NCBI GenBank assembly: GCA_963556495.2
Contig: OY747716.1
Coordinates: forward strand, 9,111,071-9,175,070
Reading direction: 5' to 3'
DNA length: 64,000 bases
DNA from: Valencia hispanica
Lineage: Eukaryota > Chordata > Actinopteri > Cyprinodontiformes > Valenciidae
In this document: positions 33,916 to 44,539 of the stretch, in pieces
Numbering within the stretch: the stretch's first letter is position 1
How the letters are laid out: each line of letters opens with the position of its first letter
Program-made: the position numbers and the translations under genes
Notes under the pieces: model-generated
The model's input: only the letters and a program-made list of their open reading frames with translations
Databases searched by the model: none
Told to the model about the DNA's origin: nothing

Positions 33916-35019
33916 TTCAGTTTGTGGAAAATGAACCCCAACACCTGAGAAATGTTCAAGTTTGTGACTTGAGTGTGAGAGGCACTGCTTCAACACTGTG
34001 ATACCCACAAAAGGGGTGGCCAGAATTTCAAACAGGTTTGACTTTCGTACAACTGTACGATTGTTGATGGGGAGCTGGTGTTACACATGGAATGAGGGCG
34101 AATTTATTTCTGGTGCCATGAAAGCTAAATATTTTGTTTGCTTCCGAACAAAATGTTTAGCTCCAAACAAAACATTTAGTTACGGATCTAAATATATCAT
34201 TTGTAAACTAAACATTTAGCTTGCTCACTTAATATTTAGTTTGAAACTGTGATATTTATAAATTAATATACAGTATATGAATGCAAATATGCCATTTGAA
34301 AAATGAACCTCCACTTTTTCCTTTTATGAAGGGCCAAATGACCCAAATTATTGGTGTTAATTTGTGACTGTGTAACTTTACAAGTGACACACGGTATTAT
34401 CAAAGATAAGCCAGTCCTGCCATCTGTTGGTGGAAATAAGTGATTGCTGATGTCTGTCTCTAAAGTAAGTGAGGTTTGAAATTAAAAGATTTATATACAA
34501 AAAGATGAGTAAGATGAATAAACTGTTGAACGTCAAAGGGGGCCACACTAGTCGTGAGGTGTTAATCGCTTCTCATTAACCCCTGTACACCACACGATGC
34601 ATGACAAACAATTTTTTCCTCAAATCATTTTAGATCTGGAGATAGTGGGTAGTTACTATAAACTGGCTGAATGTTAATACTAATTTTAGCTTATTAAAGA
34701 AATCTATAAGTGAGACTTTGTAACACATCAAAAGATTAACCTACAAATACCAATTTATTTCATATACAGTATTTTACAAGTAGTTGGCTTGTAATCGGAG
34801 GGGTGTAGCTATAATTCCAACTGTTACATGTCGACGCTATATGGCGCATTGCTGCCTTTCTCTGGCAAAGAGGGGTTACTGCCCCAATCCTGCTCCATCT
34901 TCTCTCCATGACTTGTTTTGTTTAACCAATAAATTAAAGAAGTAGTTGCACAGCAGGCATGCATTGTTTGAACACCCGCCTCCTCGATGACGCTAAGATG
35001 ACTCTTACCTAGTTATTAA
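33916..35019. other. unclassified sequence with AACATTTAG-type motif cluster
   Basis: At 34120-34245 the motif CTAAATATTT / AACATTTAG recurs about six times on both strands, making a degenerate array. The rest is not recognised. 34540 onward may be the distal part of the hAT-like element ending at 35475. Confidence 0.4.
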
Positions 35020-35475
35020 AAAATGATAAATGAATGGCTCTTTAAGAGGACTCTGTTCTCTTTTTTTTCTTTTTTTTTAAGTGTGCTGTTTGGCAGTGTG
35101 GAGCTCAGAATTGGTGTCTGAGTACCAAGTAGAAGCCCAACAGATTTACTTTCACAAGCGGAGCACGACAGCTTTTGCTATAGTACTCCACTTGATATAT
35201 ATATGTGTGAGAAATCTTTATTCTGAATTGCTGTGGGTTTTATTTTCTGATGTTATGGACACAAATGGAAAATTAAGGGGAAGAAAGAAAGATGATGAAG
35301 AAGAGAGGTAGCAAACAACAAGTCAGGAGAGAGGGTGAGTTGAAAAGACAAGAGAGGAAGGGGAACAAAGAAAATACAAGAAAAGAAGAAAGAGGACTCT
35401 GTTCTCGTCGTTCACAGTGAAGAGCCGTTTAAAAGATTCGATTCGTTCGTGAACCTCACATCACTATTAGAATTG
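35020..35475 (-). mobile_element. hAT-like MITE end, interrupted by an L1-type insertion
   Basis: 35407-35475, reversed, begins TAGTGATGTGAGGTTCACGA then ACGAATCGAATC and GGCTCTTCACTGTGAACG, a terminus typical of fish hAT-derived MITEs. After removing 35061-35389 plus one duplicate, the sequence continues with GGCTCTTTAAGAGGACTCTG. The far end was not located. Confidence 0.55.
35061..35389 (-). mobile_element. L1-type 3'-end insertion flanked by 17-bp target-site duplication
   Basis: The insert begins on the plus strand with a T-rich run (35061-35078), i.e. a poly(A) tail in minus orientation. Both sides carry the identical 17-mer AAGAGGACTCTGTTCTC (35044-35060 and 35390-35406). The body (CTGTTTGGCAGTGTGGAG, TACTTTCACAAGCGGAGCAC, GAATTGCTGTGGGTTTTA) is closely similar to 47328-47650, which is the 3' part of a much longer copy. 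This is a textbook 5'-truncated target-primed insertion. Confidence 0.9.
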
Positions 35476-35629
35476 CGCTATATAAGTTCAGTCAATTTAC
35501 CATATATAGACTTGATGTTCATGTGGAAACATTTTCTATTTCCAACAACCCACCCACACCCTTCCCTTAACCAGCTCAGTACTAAAAAAGTATTTTAATT
35601 TTCAACATAATGCGAACATTTCTGTAAAC

Positions 35630-36262
35630 GTTGTACTAGTGAAACATTAAGAGAACGTTCATGTTTTTAAGAGCAGGCTCAAGACTCACCTTTCAGCCTA
35701 GCTTTTAACGAATTATTTATTATTGTCTGTTTAATTGCTCTGCATGTGTTACATGATTATATTTTATCAGTGTTTTACTATTTAATCTTATCACATTTAT
35801 TTGCTGCTTATTTTTATATTTTAAGTTGTTATCTTAATCCCCGTTCCAGTGTTTCCTCTGTGGGAGCCCTCTGCCCCGGGAGCTGTGGTCAGCTGTAGCT
35901 GCCTGGGTGCTCTCTAGGTGGAGCTTGGGTGGAGGTGGGGGTCTTGGCCTGCCTCCACTGGGCGCCCTTTGTCAGTGCCTTGGCTGCTGCTGTTGATGTG
36001 CTGCTGCAGGTGCAGATGGCTCCTCTGATGGCGTTTCCTTGCATTGTTCATCTGCACTCAGCCCAATGTCCTTTTTACTGTTACTTTTAACTGTGTGTGT
36101 GCATAAATTGGGTTGGGGGGTGGAGGGTATAACTGTGACCATGCTTTGAAATCTGTGGGGAAGGGATGGGAATGTGGTTTTATGTGGGCTCATTTTAATC
36201 TGTAAAGCACTTTGTGATGCAATTCTTATAAAAAGCGCCATATAAATAAAGTTTGATTAATA
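35630..36262 (+). mobile_element. L2-clade LINE 3' UTR
   Basis: Starts with the last codons (RLKTHLSA-like, CTCAAGACTCACCTTTCAGC) and runs through a UTR with GTGGTCAGCTGTAGCTGCC, GTGGAGCTTGGGTGGAGGTG and TGGCGTTTCCT to the tail AAGCGCCATATAAATAAAGT and TTGATTAATAAAT. It is the plus-strand counterpart of 4425-4860. Confidence 0.8.
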
Positions 36263-37269
36263 AATATTTTATTAATAAAGACAGAAAAACATTTTCTGTG
36301 GGACATGCCCTGTTTGACATAACAGAGAGGCGAGGATATTGAAACATAATTTGTTTGTTTTAGTTTAGTTTGTAAAGAATTATGACTTCATAGAGAACAC
36401 CACTGACATGATTGTTTGGTAGACTCAATAACAGCACAGGAACAGACACGATTTAAAGAGTAGTAAAGTTTATTCGAGAATGTTTTTAAAGGTAGTCTCG
36501 GGAGAACCAGGGAGGAAGCGCCAGGAACTCGGAACTGAGGAGAGGTAAGTGGAAAGTTAGATTTCTGTTTAAGAGAGGATGATATGATAAAGTTGCGGAG
36601 CTTACAGTTGATGGTTTGGTCTCCGAGCTTGAAGGAGGGGTAAGTAGGAATCTGTAGTCTGTTGATCTCTGTGGATGGATACTGATTGTTGTTGTTGCAG
36701 GTGTTGGAGCTGTTGGAGGACTGGAGTAGTAATCCGGAAATGGTGAGGATGGTGAGAATAATAATAGAGTGCTAATGTCAGAGATTGTAACTTACTTGGA
36801 GCAGATGACAGGAAGGCAGACGGGCGGGCAGGCAATACTCAGGACGGATGGAAAGGGTACCAGAGGGGAGGTGTTGCAGAGGCTGACCGGGATAAATGCT
36901 GGAGAGGTGAGGAGATCCAGAACTGAAGAATCCAGGAGTCTTGGAACGAAGGTAGTGGATCTGCCGGAAGATAACTCAGTTGAGGATCCGAATGACACGA
37001 AGGAGAAAATCTTACTTGGGTTTTCATTAGGAAGTTGGCCTAGTACCACGCTGACTGCGAGAACCATCTGTCGTCAAGCTTGCAGCACCCGCTCCCCTTA
37101 TGAAGTTGGTAGGTAATGAACTTCAATGAGCTGCACCCGTTCAGAGCTGCCTGCCACGCCCCTGTGAAGAAGGTGAGAAACACACACAGCAACATCACGT
37201 ATTTGTAATTCAAATGGCTGAAGTCTAAGTAAAGTCACAAGCTATTGGATTTTACCGATTAATTCAAAT
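36263..37269. other. unclassified repeat-like region
   Basis: 36420-37190 is purine-rich, with GAGGTAAGTGG (36543) and GTTGTTGCAGGTG (36692) looking like a splice donor and acceptor. Open frames on both strands at 36769-37116 overlap each other and have no motif, as expected from the purine bias. It may be an unclassified transposon. Confidence 0.35.
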
Positions 37270-38010
37270 TTGCAGTTTAAGAAGATTTATTTTTGGGAAA
37301 ATCAAGATTTACCACTCCCCCCACTGCTCTCTTGGACTTCCATAGATTGGAGCAAGGTCAGCTCGTCCAAAATGGCAACTAGCAAAGAGGAGCTTGTTCC
37401 CAAAAAAGGGAGTTTCTTCAGTTATATGGAAGTGGTTCGGTTTTGCAACTTCAGTCTTGGAACAAAAAACGGCACGCTACAAAATCTGTTTGACGGCTGT
37501 TGCTACCAAAGGTGGGAGTACGACAAATTTGTTCAACACCTGAAACAGAGGCACTCCGTCGAGTGGGAGAAGTGCTGCTCTCCACGAGATACTCAAGCAA
37601 CCAGCAGCTCACAAAACACCGCCAAAAGACAAGCCACCATAGGGGAATCATTTTCACACTGTGTCCCTTATGAGAAGACGGGTGTCCAGTGGAAAGCAAT
37701 CACAGATGCCATCACAATTTATATTGCCAAAGATATGGTGCCTGTTTATACAGTGGAAAAGCCTGTCTTTATTTACCTACTGAAAACTTTAGACACCAGG
37801 TATGTGCAACCAACTTTGCACACAACTTTGAATTCAGGTAGACTCCCAAAGGAGATATTAAAATAAGAGTTAAAAAAAAACAAATTCTGTCATTTGTTAT
37901 TTCTGTTTAAGAAAGTAAACGGAGAAAAAAAATCGATTAAAATTGGAAATCGGATTTGGTGTGAAAAAATCTGAGATTTTATGTTTAGGCCATATCGCCC
38001 AGCCCTACTG
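37270..38010 (+). pseudogene. hAT transposase (BED-finger, ZBED1-like), internally deleted, with 3' terminal repeat
   Basis: The frame has MATSKEELVPKKGS (ATG at 37372), then, in a shifted frame, WKWFGF and KGGSTTNLF, then HLKQRHSVEWEKC: the BED zinc-finger region of hAT-Ac transposases. After an Ala/Thr/Ser linker it reaches AITDAITIYIAKDMVPVYTV, then EKPVFIYLLKTLDTRYVQPT, which is the conserved N-terminal block before the RNase H fold. Sequence then leaves the family, so the catalytic DDE part and the hATC dimerisation domain are deleted. The 3' end (37905-38010) carries AATCGATTAAAATTGGAAAT and ends, reversed, as CAGTAGGGCTGGGCGATATG, a hAT terminal repeat. Frameshifts lie near 37418 and 37530. 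Confidence 0.85.
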
Positions 38011-38434
38011 AGCAGTATGGCAAGGCAGCTGGTAACCAGTCTGTACTCCCCTCTGCAGCTCCAGCCGACTGCCCAGGTCCACCGGTATGGCAAGCCATCG
38101 GTATAAAAAAAAAAGGTAATATATTACGTGTTGTTTTAACCCGTAATACAGCTGGACTCAGAGAAGATATTTACCCCACTCCACCCAGAACGCTAATGAA
38201 TCGCACATGCTCGAAGCAGAAAGTTGCAGGAGCCACTTGGGCCTAGTCACAAAAACATCAGAATGTAAATGCCTCGGACTGCATCTGTTCAAGTCTGTTA
38301 AATACAATAAATGACTTCCTAAAGCCAGTTTTTTTAATTACACGTATCACACTTTCTACCACAATAATGTAATGAATTTAAAAGAAAATACCTCAAGATG
38401 AGGGCTTTTCTCATCATTGGTGAGATTAAAAAAG
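38011..38434. other. unclassified sequence
   Basis: No recognised gene. CAGTATGGCAAGGCAGC and CGGTATGGCAAGCCATCGG form weak repeats of each other. Confidence 0.35.
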
Positions 38435-38505
38435 AGATTAATTAGATTAATTAATTACAGATCATAATTAAATAATCTCAAAGTTTTTTTAATCGCATGA
38501 CAGCA

Positions 38506-38508
<3 letters not shown>
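38435..38508 (-). mobile_element. hAT-like terminal segment
   Basis: Reversed, it begins TTAGTGCTGTCATGCGATTA and AAAAAAACTTTGAG, close to the terminus of fish hAT elements that start TAGGGCTGTCA...GCGATTAA. The element body to the left is not clear. Confidence 0.45.
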
Positions 38509-38570
<62 letters not shown>

Positions 38571-38575
38571 TATAT
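38509..38575. repeat. (AT)n microsatellite
   Basis: About 33 AT units with one interruption near 38563, directly after the hAT-like terminus. Confidence 0.95.
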
Positions 38576-39499
38576 GGGCCACGACCTATTGACAAACTCA
38601 GTTCTAGGGTCAGAATCTACAGTTGTCTTTCAAACTGTCTCTGCATGCAATTGGACAGCGCTCGGACTAATCAGAGCAACGAACAACGTGGCATATTCAT
38701 AGCGAAATCAGTCAACGGGGCAGTCCACCATACATTGTCGAAAAAGAATGGGCAGTCGTGGCATCCAACAACATCAAGGATTTCTGTAGTTTTTGTCAGA
38801 AAAACATGATTGGCCCAGCCTACATTTAGCTGAGGCAATGGTATACCTGCTGAGACTACAGTGGAGCGTGGCTAAACCAACCTGCTGAGCAAGACGTTTG
38901 CTACTGCTATGGTTTGTCTAGATTTCTAAGTTATAAAGCTTTACATAGCAAACACTACATAGGTTTTTATTGAAGAGGAGGATGAATTACTGTTTGAGAC
39001 ACCATAAAACGTTGAAAACTAACTGTAATGTATGTATGTAACTACATTTTAGACAGCTGTCATGCCTCCATACCCCGACACCATCAACCTGTTCCAAACG
39101 CTCTGATCAGGGGCATGCTTTACTGAGTAGCTGAGATGGTTAGACAGCAGGCAGCTACAAGCTCTAGTTCATATTTGGATGCTACTTAATTTGCGTAACT
39201 AACACTGTGCGGAGTTCACACTCGAAGTTAAGCATAAAATTAAACAAAATTAGGAAAATCAATCAATCAAAATATGCCTATAGTAAAAAGCAGACAACAC
39301 ATGCAACCAGGTTAGCTCAACCAAGTTGCTATTTTCTCAGCCCCGACTAGCTCTGTATCAACCTAATTTATTAATTTTTCCTTAAAGGAATGTTAGTTTT
39401 TTGATTTATTGATTTCTCAATAAACCTTAGTGCACAACAATGCAGTATGTTAGCGGTGATACTCTTTTGCCACCCTGAAGGAGACAAAGGGGTGGGGAT
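38576..39499. other. unclassified sequence, possibly a hAT-type 5' region
   Basis: GCAATTGGACAGCGCTCGGA followed by CTAATCAGAGCAACGA is like upstream regions of fish hAT elements, but no transposase follows. The remainder is unclassified. Confidence 0.35.
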
Positions 39500-39640
39500 G
39501 GCACTTGTGACGTTATGTCCCTTTTCCACAAGTACCTACTCAGCATGGCTTGACTCTACTCTATGCACTTATAAGGCTTTTTCTACCTACTTCACTGGGG
39601 TTCTAAGCGTGTTGAATCGGGCTAAAAAACAACATCAGAA
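39500..39640 (+). mobile_element. MITE terminus fragment (TTTTCCAC...GGTAC type)
   Basis: CCCTTTTCCACAAGTACCTA followed by CTCAGCATGGCTTGACTC is the usual layout of a fish MITE end in which TTTCCACT is followed by GTACC and repeated GACTC motifs. A possible relative with CAGTTCTGGTACCTAC lies at 43935-43960. No opposite end is assigned. Confidence 0.4.
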
Positions 39641-40959
39641 GACTCACTGGTTGCGTCACAATAATCAGAGTCGCCATTTATAAAAACAACATCGACTGAG
39701 CGTATTTGGAGTTTTAAGAAGAATATCAAACACTGTAAATAACACTGTGGCCTAACGACAAGGTGCAGATGTTTTTGTACTTGTTGCATTGCATTGTTCT
39801 GTGTTTGTGTCGCATACAGATCAGGACACATTGTTTTTCAGACTCTGGGGCTCACCGCGCTAGAACGACCCAACCACATAGAGCTGGTAGACAACTGTAA
39901 TGGAAAACAACCCAAACTGTGAAGAGCCGCATCACACTCAGTGGGTAAAAGGGTAATCTGTGACCATCACTGTCACCACGTGCCACTTTGTGCTCCACCC
40001 TTTTTATCGTATTTATTTCATGCAGGTAAAAGAAATGGTGGACAGTTCCCACATATTATCTTTTACACATTTTTTTTTTTTTTTTTTTTACTTTACAAGA
40101 AAGATGAAGATGGCAGACACTGAAGATTATTTTTGTCTCGTCAATGTTTAGTACAGCAGCGCTCTGCAACCAGTAGAATAGTGGGCTTGGAGATAAAGTG
40201 TAAGATTAATTTGCATACAGACACTCCTGACAGAATCAATGAAGCACAGCGTACTAACTATCTGTATAAAATAAGAAGGACATTTTCATACTCAAGGGGA
40301 GATTTCTCTCTACCAGGAGAACAGAGGGCTGCATACTACAGAGATATGCATTAGATAAAATAACAGCAGGTGTCTCTTTTAAACTGCTAAAGCACTGCCT
40401 TCCCAATTTTCAACATCAAATCTCAGTGTTTGGTGGAGATGGACCTTTGCTAATTAGCAAATAATTGTGAATTGGAAGGAAAATCATACTTGGTGTGCAT
40501 TTATATTCAATCATCTTCACTCCGATACCCTTATAAAGAAATTTGGTCGACTATTAGTCATGCCCACTAAGATTTTTTCGTCTTAACTGCTTTAACATTC
40601 CTGCAATTGTTGCCTAAAATAAATAAAAAAGCATACCCAAATGAAAGTTGAAGATGTTTTTGAACCATTTGGAGTAGAGGCATGGTTGGGGTCTCTTTGG
40701 AAAGAAAACACGCTGATGTTTTTCTCCTACAACAGACAGAATATGTCTACGTTCTGTTGTTACTAAGTAATATGATCTTGAATACACTAGAAAAAATGAC
40801 ATTTTATGTCCGCCTATTTATTTTCTATAAATGCAAGCTTTACACAGCAGTACCCCTCTGATTAAAAAAAAAACTTTGCTATGTTGGCTTCCTCTATTTT
40901 CTATTTTGTTTTGGAAGTGTGTTTTGCCACGTTGCCATAAGAATCTCTTAATGGTGCAT
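39641..40959. other. unclassified sequence; poly(T) at 40070-40089
   Basis: No recognised gene. The T run is the only distinct feature. Confidence 0.45.
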
Positions 40960-41676
40960 ATAACTCTAACATCAGTGTTTGAATAAGTCCTTTCACTTGG
41001 CCCACCCCCTATATCTGATATATCTGCATCTGGACTGTCCATTGACTATTTGATGTCAACTATCATTATTCTGCACAGTGATTGGTTCAAACTACACACG
41101 TAAAAACAAGGAAGGTACTTTTCACCCTTCAGCAAGTAGTTGAAGATTTTGCCACAGCAGAGGGGGTAACCCTTCAGCTATTGGATCAAGCAAGATGTCA
41201 ATCAACAACTAACAGCTCCATTAGGATGCTATGTAATGTTTAGGGCTAATATGAGCATGCTGGAAGAAGCTACAATGAAAACATTGTGGGAAGCACTCGC
41301 AAGAAATGAAATTACATAAAACTTATTGTGGACTAACTGTTTTATTGGAGGACATTAATTGGAGCCTTGTGGATGTAAAAAGACCATTTTTGTTCAAGAT
41401 GGCTCTGTTCTGTCAGTGATATGCAGGCTTTGAATGGTGAAAGGTATTTTTCTTTCTGAGTGGTTTTGCAAAAACTCTTGCTGTTTCTACAATTATGATT
41501 GTATCCCTGTTTGGCATACATCATTGGAATCACAAGAATCTCTTTTTAGCTTTTGGCTTTTTACATAATATACATTACTGGAATTTGCTTTTCAATGGTG
41601 TATAATATATATAGATGTACATAGAAAAGTTGTCGAGAAAGAAAGGCAGATTTTGACCCAGAAGTCAATGGGTTAA
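40960..41676 (-). mobile_element. non-autonomous piggyBac-family element
   Basis: In reverse orientation it shares many blocks with 6060-6760 (GTTGAAGATTTTGCCACA, TTGGATCAAGCAAG, GATGTAAAAAGACCATT, ATATATAGATGTACAT). Its right end TCAATGGGTTAA (41665-41676) is a piggyBac-like CCC...GGG terminus next to TTAA. No transposase is present. Confidence 0.6.
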
Positions 41677-41707
41677 TATCATTGTTAATATTGATAATAC
41701 CATCTCT

Positions 41708-42300
41708 TCAAAGAAAGCTATGTAGAGTCCCATTAATGATTTGCTAAAAGCCATGTAGGAGACACAGCAAGCATGTGGAAGAACGTGCTCTGGTCAGATG
41801 AGACCATAATAAAAACTACTTTTTGGCCTACCTATGTGTTACAGCCTGAACATACCATCTCCACAGTAAAATGTAGTATCAGCATCATGCCGTAGGTGTG
41901 GTTTTCCTCAGCAGGGACAGGGACATTGGCCAGAAGGAATATTGAATATTAAATATAGCCAAATCCTGAAAGTAAACCTGTTGAATGGGATGTAGGTTAA
42001 TCTTATTTCTGGTCAGTAACCCTAAACACTATGGAAATGTTTTGATCAAGACATATCCATTGTTTAGAACTGCTCGGTCAAAGTCAGACCTAAATCTAGT
42101 CGTGAATCTGTGGCAGGACTTGATGACTGATTTTCAAAAATGTTTACCATCCAATCTGGCAGTTTGAACTGTCTTTCAAATAAGAATGCCTAAAAATATC
42201 TAGTTGACAGAGACATACCCTGGAAGACCCTGAAAACTGATTACAACCAAAGTTGACTCAGCAGGGTCAATAAGTTACATATTTCGAAAGGCATGGGTTC
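41708..42300 (+). pseudogene. Tc1 transposase, C-terminal two thirds, heavily decayed
   Basis: AACGTGCTCTGGTCAGATGA starts the VLWSDET block with the first catalytic Asp. It is followed by GCCTGAACATACCATCTCCA, GCATCATGCCGTAGGTGTGG and GCAGGGACAGGGACATTGG (GGGSIMLWGCF and SAGTGKL regions), NPKHYGNVLIK (normally NDPKHTA), RSKSDLNLVVNLWQDL (normally SPDLNPIENLWxDL, so the last catalytic Glu is Val) and FQKCLPSNL. Deletions follow in the C-terminus. Loss of the catalytic Glu and many stops make it inactive. Confidence 0.85.
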
Positions 42301-43499
42301 TCCTTCTAAACTGAGTAGGATGACTGTGATGTTTTCTGTCTATATGTAATTCTTTTGTGATCACCCCTGCAATGTTGAGTCAGATAACCTGTGTAAAAAG
42401 AATGAATGGAAAGTTTTTTTTTGTGGTCTTCACTTGATTGACATTCTAACAAAGTCATTAAAATCACCGCTCACACAGGCTCCATTCCAACCGCACCCAT
42501 CAGATTTACGAATGAACAGTCTATCAGGGTTTTTTTCTGCTTTGCTGTTTCAGTTGACCTCGATCTTTGACAACACATCTTATACTCAACAGCCTTTAGA
42601 AAACTTTATCTTTCAACACATTTTTCTCGCAAAACTCTGTATATACAACTATAAATAAAGCAATAACCAATAACGTTTAGAACACAGTTCTGAACTTTTT
42701 AAAAAGAATGGCCAATTTTATATGCGTTTTCTGTATAAAGCTTGGCATATGAGGCATAAAACTTTTTCAAGCTGCCTATTTTTGCCCTGTTTTTCATTCT
42801 GCTGTTTCATCTCTTTGTGTTTTATTTCTATCTGTTAATTATATGAAATTGATTCTTTATTATCCCTTAACGCTCCCCCCGGCTATCCCCAAGAGACTTT
42901 CTACTGATCATAATTAAGAAATAACAAGTTCTTCAGAGTTCTGTCTGAGTAAATAAAGTCAGAATAGCAGTAAATAGAAAGACACTCACTGACTGTCTTC
43001 CCGTCAAGACTTTTAATAATTTCTCTTTGATATCCTCCCATTTATGTCTTTCATGTCATAGACAAACAGCAAAGTTTATGTAGCTATTCAATATGTTTTG
43101 CTGGAGGCGCATATCAGGCAGTCTGACGTTAATTAGAAATAAGATTAAATATATATTTTTACATATTTTTATCTTTTTAAAGGTACTTATCATCTCAACA
43201 TACACACAGAAAATCTGTTTATTTCCTAAATTGAAGCTGAAAAAGCTTTGATATGTATTGTTGGTTTGGCGCTTGTTGAGTTACTGAAGTGGAAAACCTT
43301 GGGGAAAAACTTATTACTGGTTTTATACAAGATCTTAACAAAGTTCAGCAAAACCTGTAAAGAGAATAAATGTCAATGAGGCAGAAAACTAAAGTCAAAA
43401 CAATCACTGAATAAGAAGCTTTGTTTCCCATTAAGTGACCCTAACCCTAAAGGCACTTGGACAAACTACATTGCGGCCCATTTTTAACCTTGCCAAACA
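42301..43499. other. unclassified sequence
   Basis: No recognised gene. A polyadenylation-like ATAAATAAAG lies at 42649-42660 after a Phe/Leu-rich frame (42434-42658) with no motif. Confidence 0.4.
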
Positions 43500-43866
43500 G
43501 TACAATTTAAAAGACAAACAGTTCCTGTGAGGATGATCAAGAAAATGTTACACATCTTTTCTTATTCTGCACTTTTACACATTTGGAAAGAGTTTAGCAG
43601 GGATTTTCCCTTACGATGGAAAAATGTTTTAGTCTGGTTCTTTTTAGAATCCCTACAAAATATGTCAAATGTTTAACTATACATGAAATCAATATCAGAA
43701 TATGAACAAATAAGCTCTCAAAAATAACTAGCATGTAAATCTTTGGATGTACTTTATTTAAATTACACCCCTGGGTGTTTGTAAGTGTTGAATTCTTCGG
43801 TATATTTCATTTGTTTTTATGTTGTATATTTGGTGTATGTTCAATAAAGTTCTTTAAAAAAAAAAC
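43500..43866 (+). pseudogene. L1-type LINE 3' end
   Basis: In alternating frames it gives CEDDQENVTHLF and SYSALLHIWKEF, the Cys-containing C-terminal segment of fish L1-type ORF2 (CxxDxENxxHLFFxCxFTxxFW). It is followed by AGCATGTAAATCTTTGG-type coding, GTGTATGTTCAATAAAGTTC and poly(A) at 43855-43865. Only the last ~350 bp is present. Confidence 0.7.
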
Positions 43867-44539
43867 TGTGCCTTACGTCAACATGCCAACGTCCAGCCAA
43901 TCAACTCATACGACGTCATAGACAGGCCCAGGGTCCCAAACAGTTCTGGTACCTACATCGGCTAAAGACCAGTGAATCATCTGAATGACTCGAGCTTATA
44001 GTTAGAAACAGATCTGTTTACCTCCAGAAAACTGTCCACCCAGTAGTGCTCCGTCTTTTACCTCATGTTTTAAAGACTTCTTGAATCAATGAACTAATAG
44101 CACCATACTCCCCCACCCCCAACATTACTGCATATCAACCTTATATTTCATTTGAAAGACATGATGGTTTGGAAAAATGGTGTGAACACAGTTTAAAAGT
44201 TGTATAGAATTTGTTCTTTCCTATCTACCAATATGCTAGACATGTTGCTGCTAGTAAGTTATTTACAGGGTATAGGGGTAGTTAAAACTGGTTAAGAGAC
44301 ATCTGATCTACATGCATGACATTCTTTACGCATACACCACACTGTGGCTATTAAAAAAATCCATAATGTTTTCACACACCAGACCAAAACAAAGCTAACT
44401 CTTTGTCTTAACCACCTTCTATTCCCACAAATAAACTGCTGAACTCTAAACTTTAGTGGGACAAGACGTTTTGCTCACTCTCTCAGCTAAACAGTACACA
44501 GATCAAGCAGAATGATCGCCTCTTTTAAGGTTGAGCAAC
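43867..44539. other. unclassified sequence
   Basis: No recognised gene; 43890-43960 may be a MITE end (see 39500). Confidence 0.4.

Noticed and set aside
36769..37116. 115-codon frame with an antisense 91-codon frame
   Set aside because: Purine-rich repeat-like DNA; both strands are open by composition and neither has motifs.
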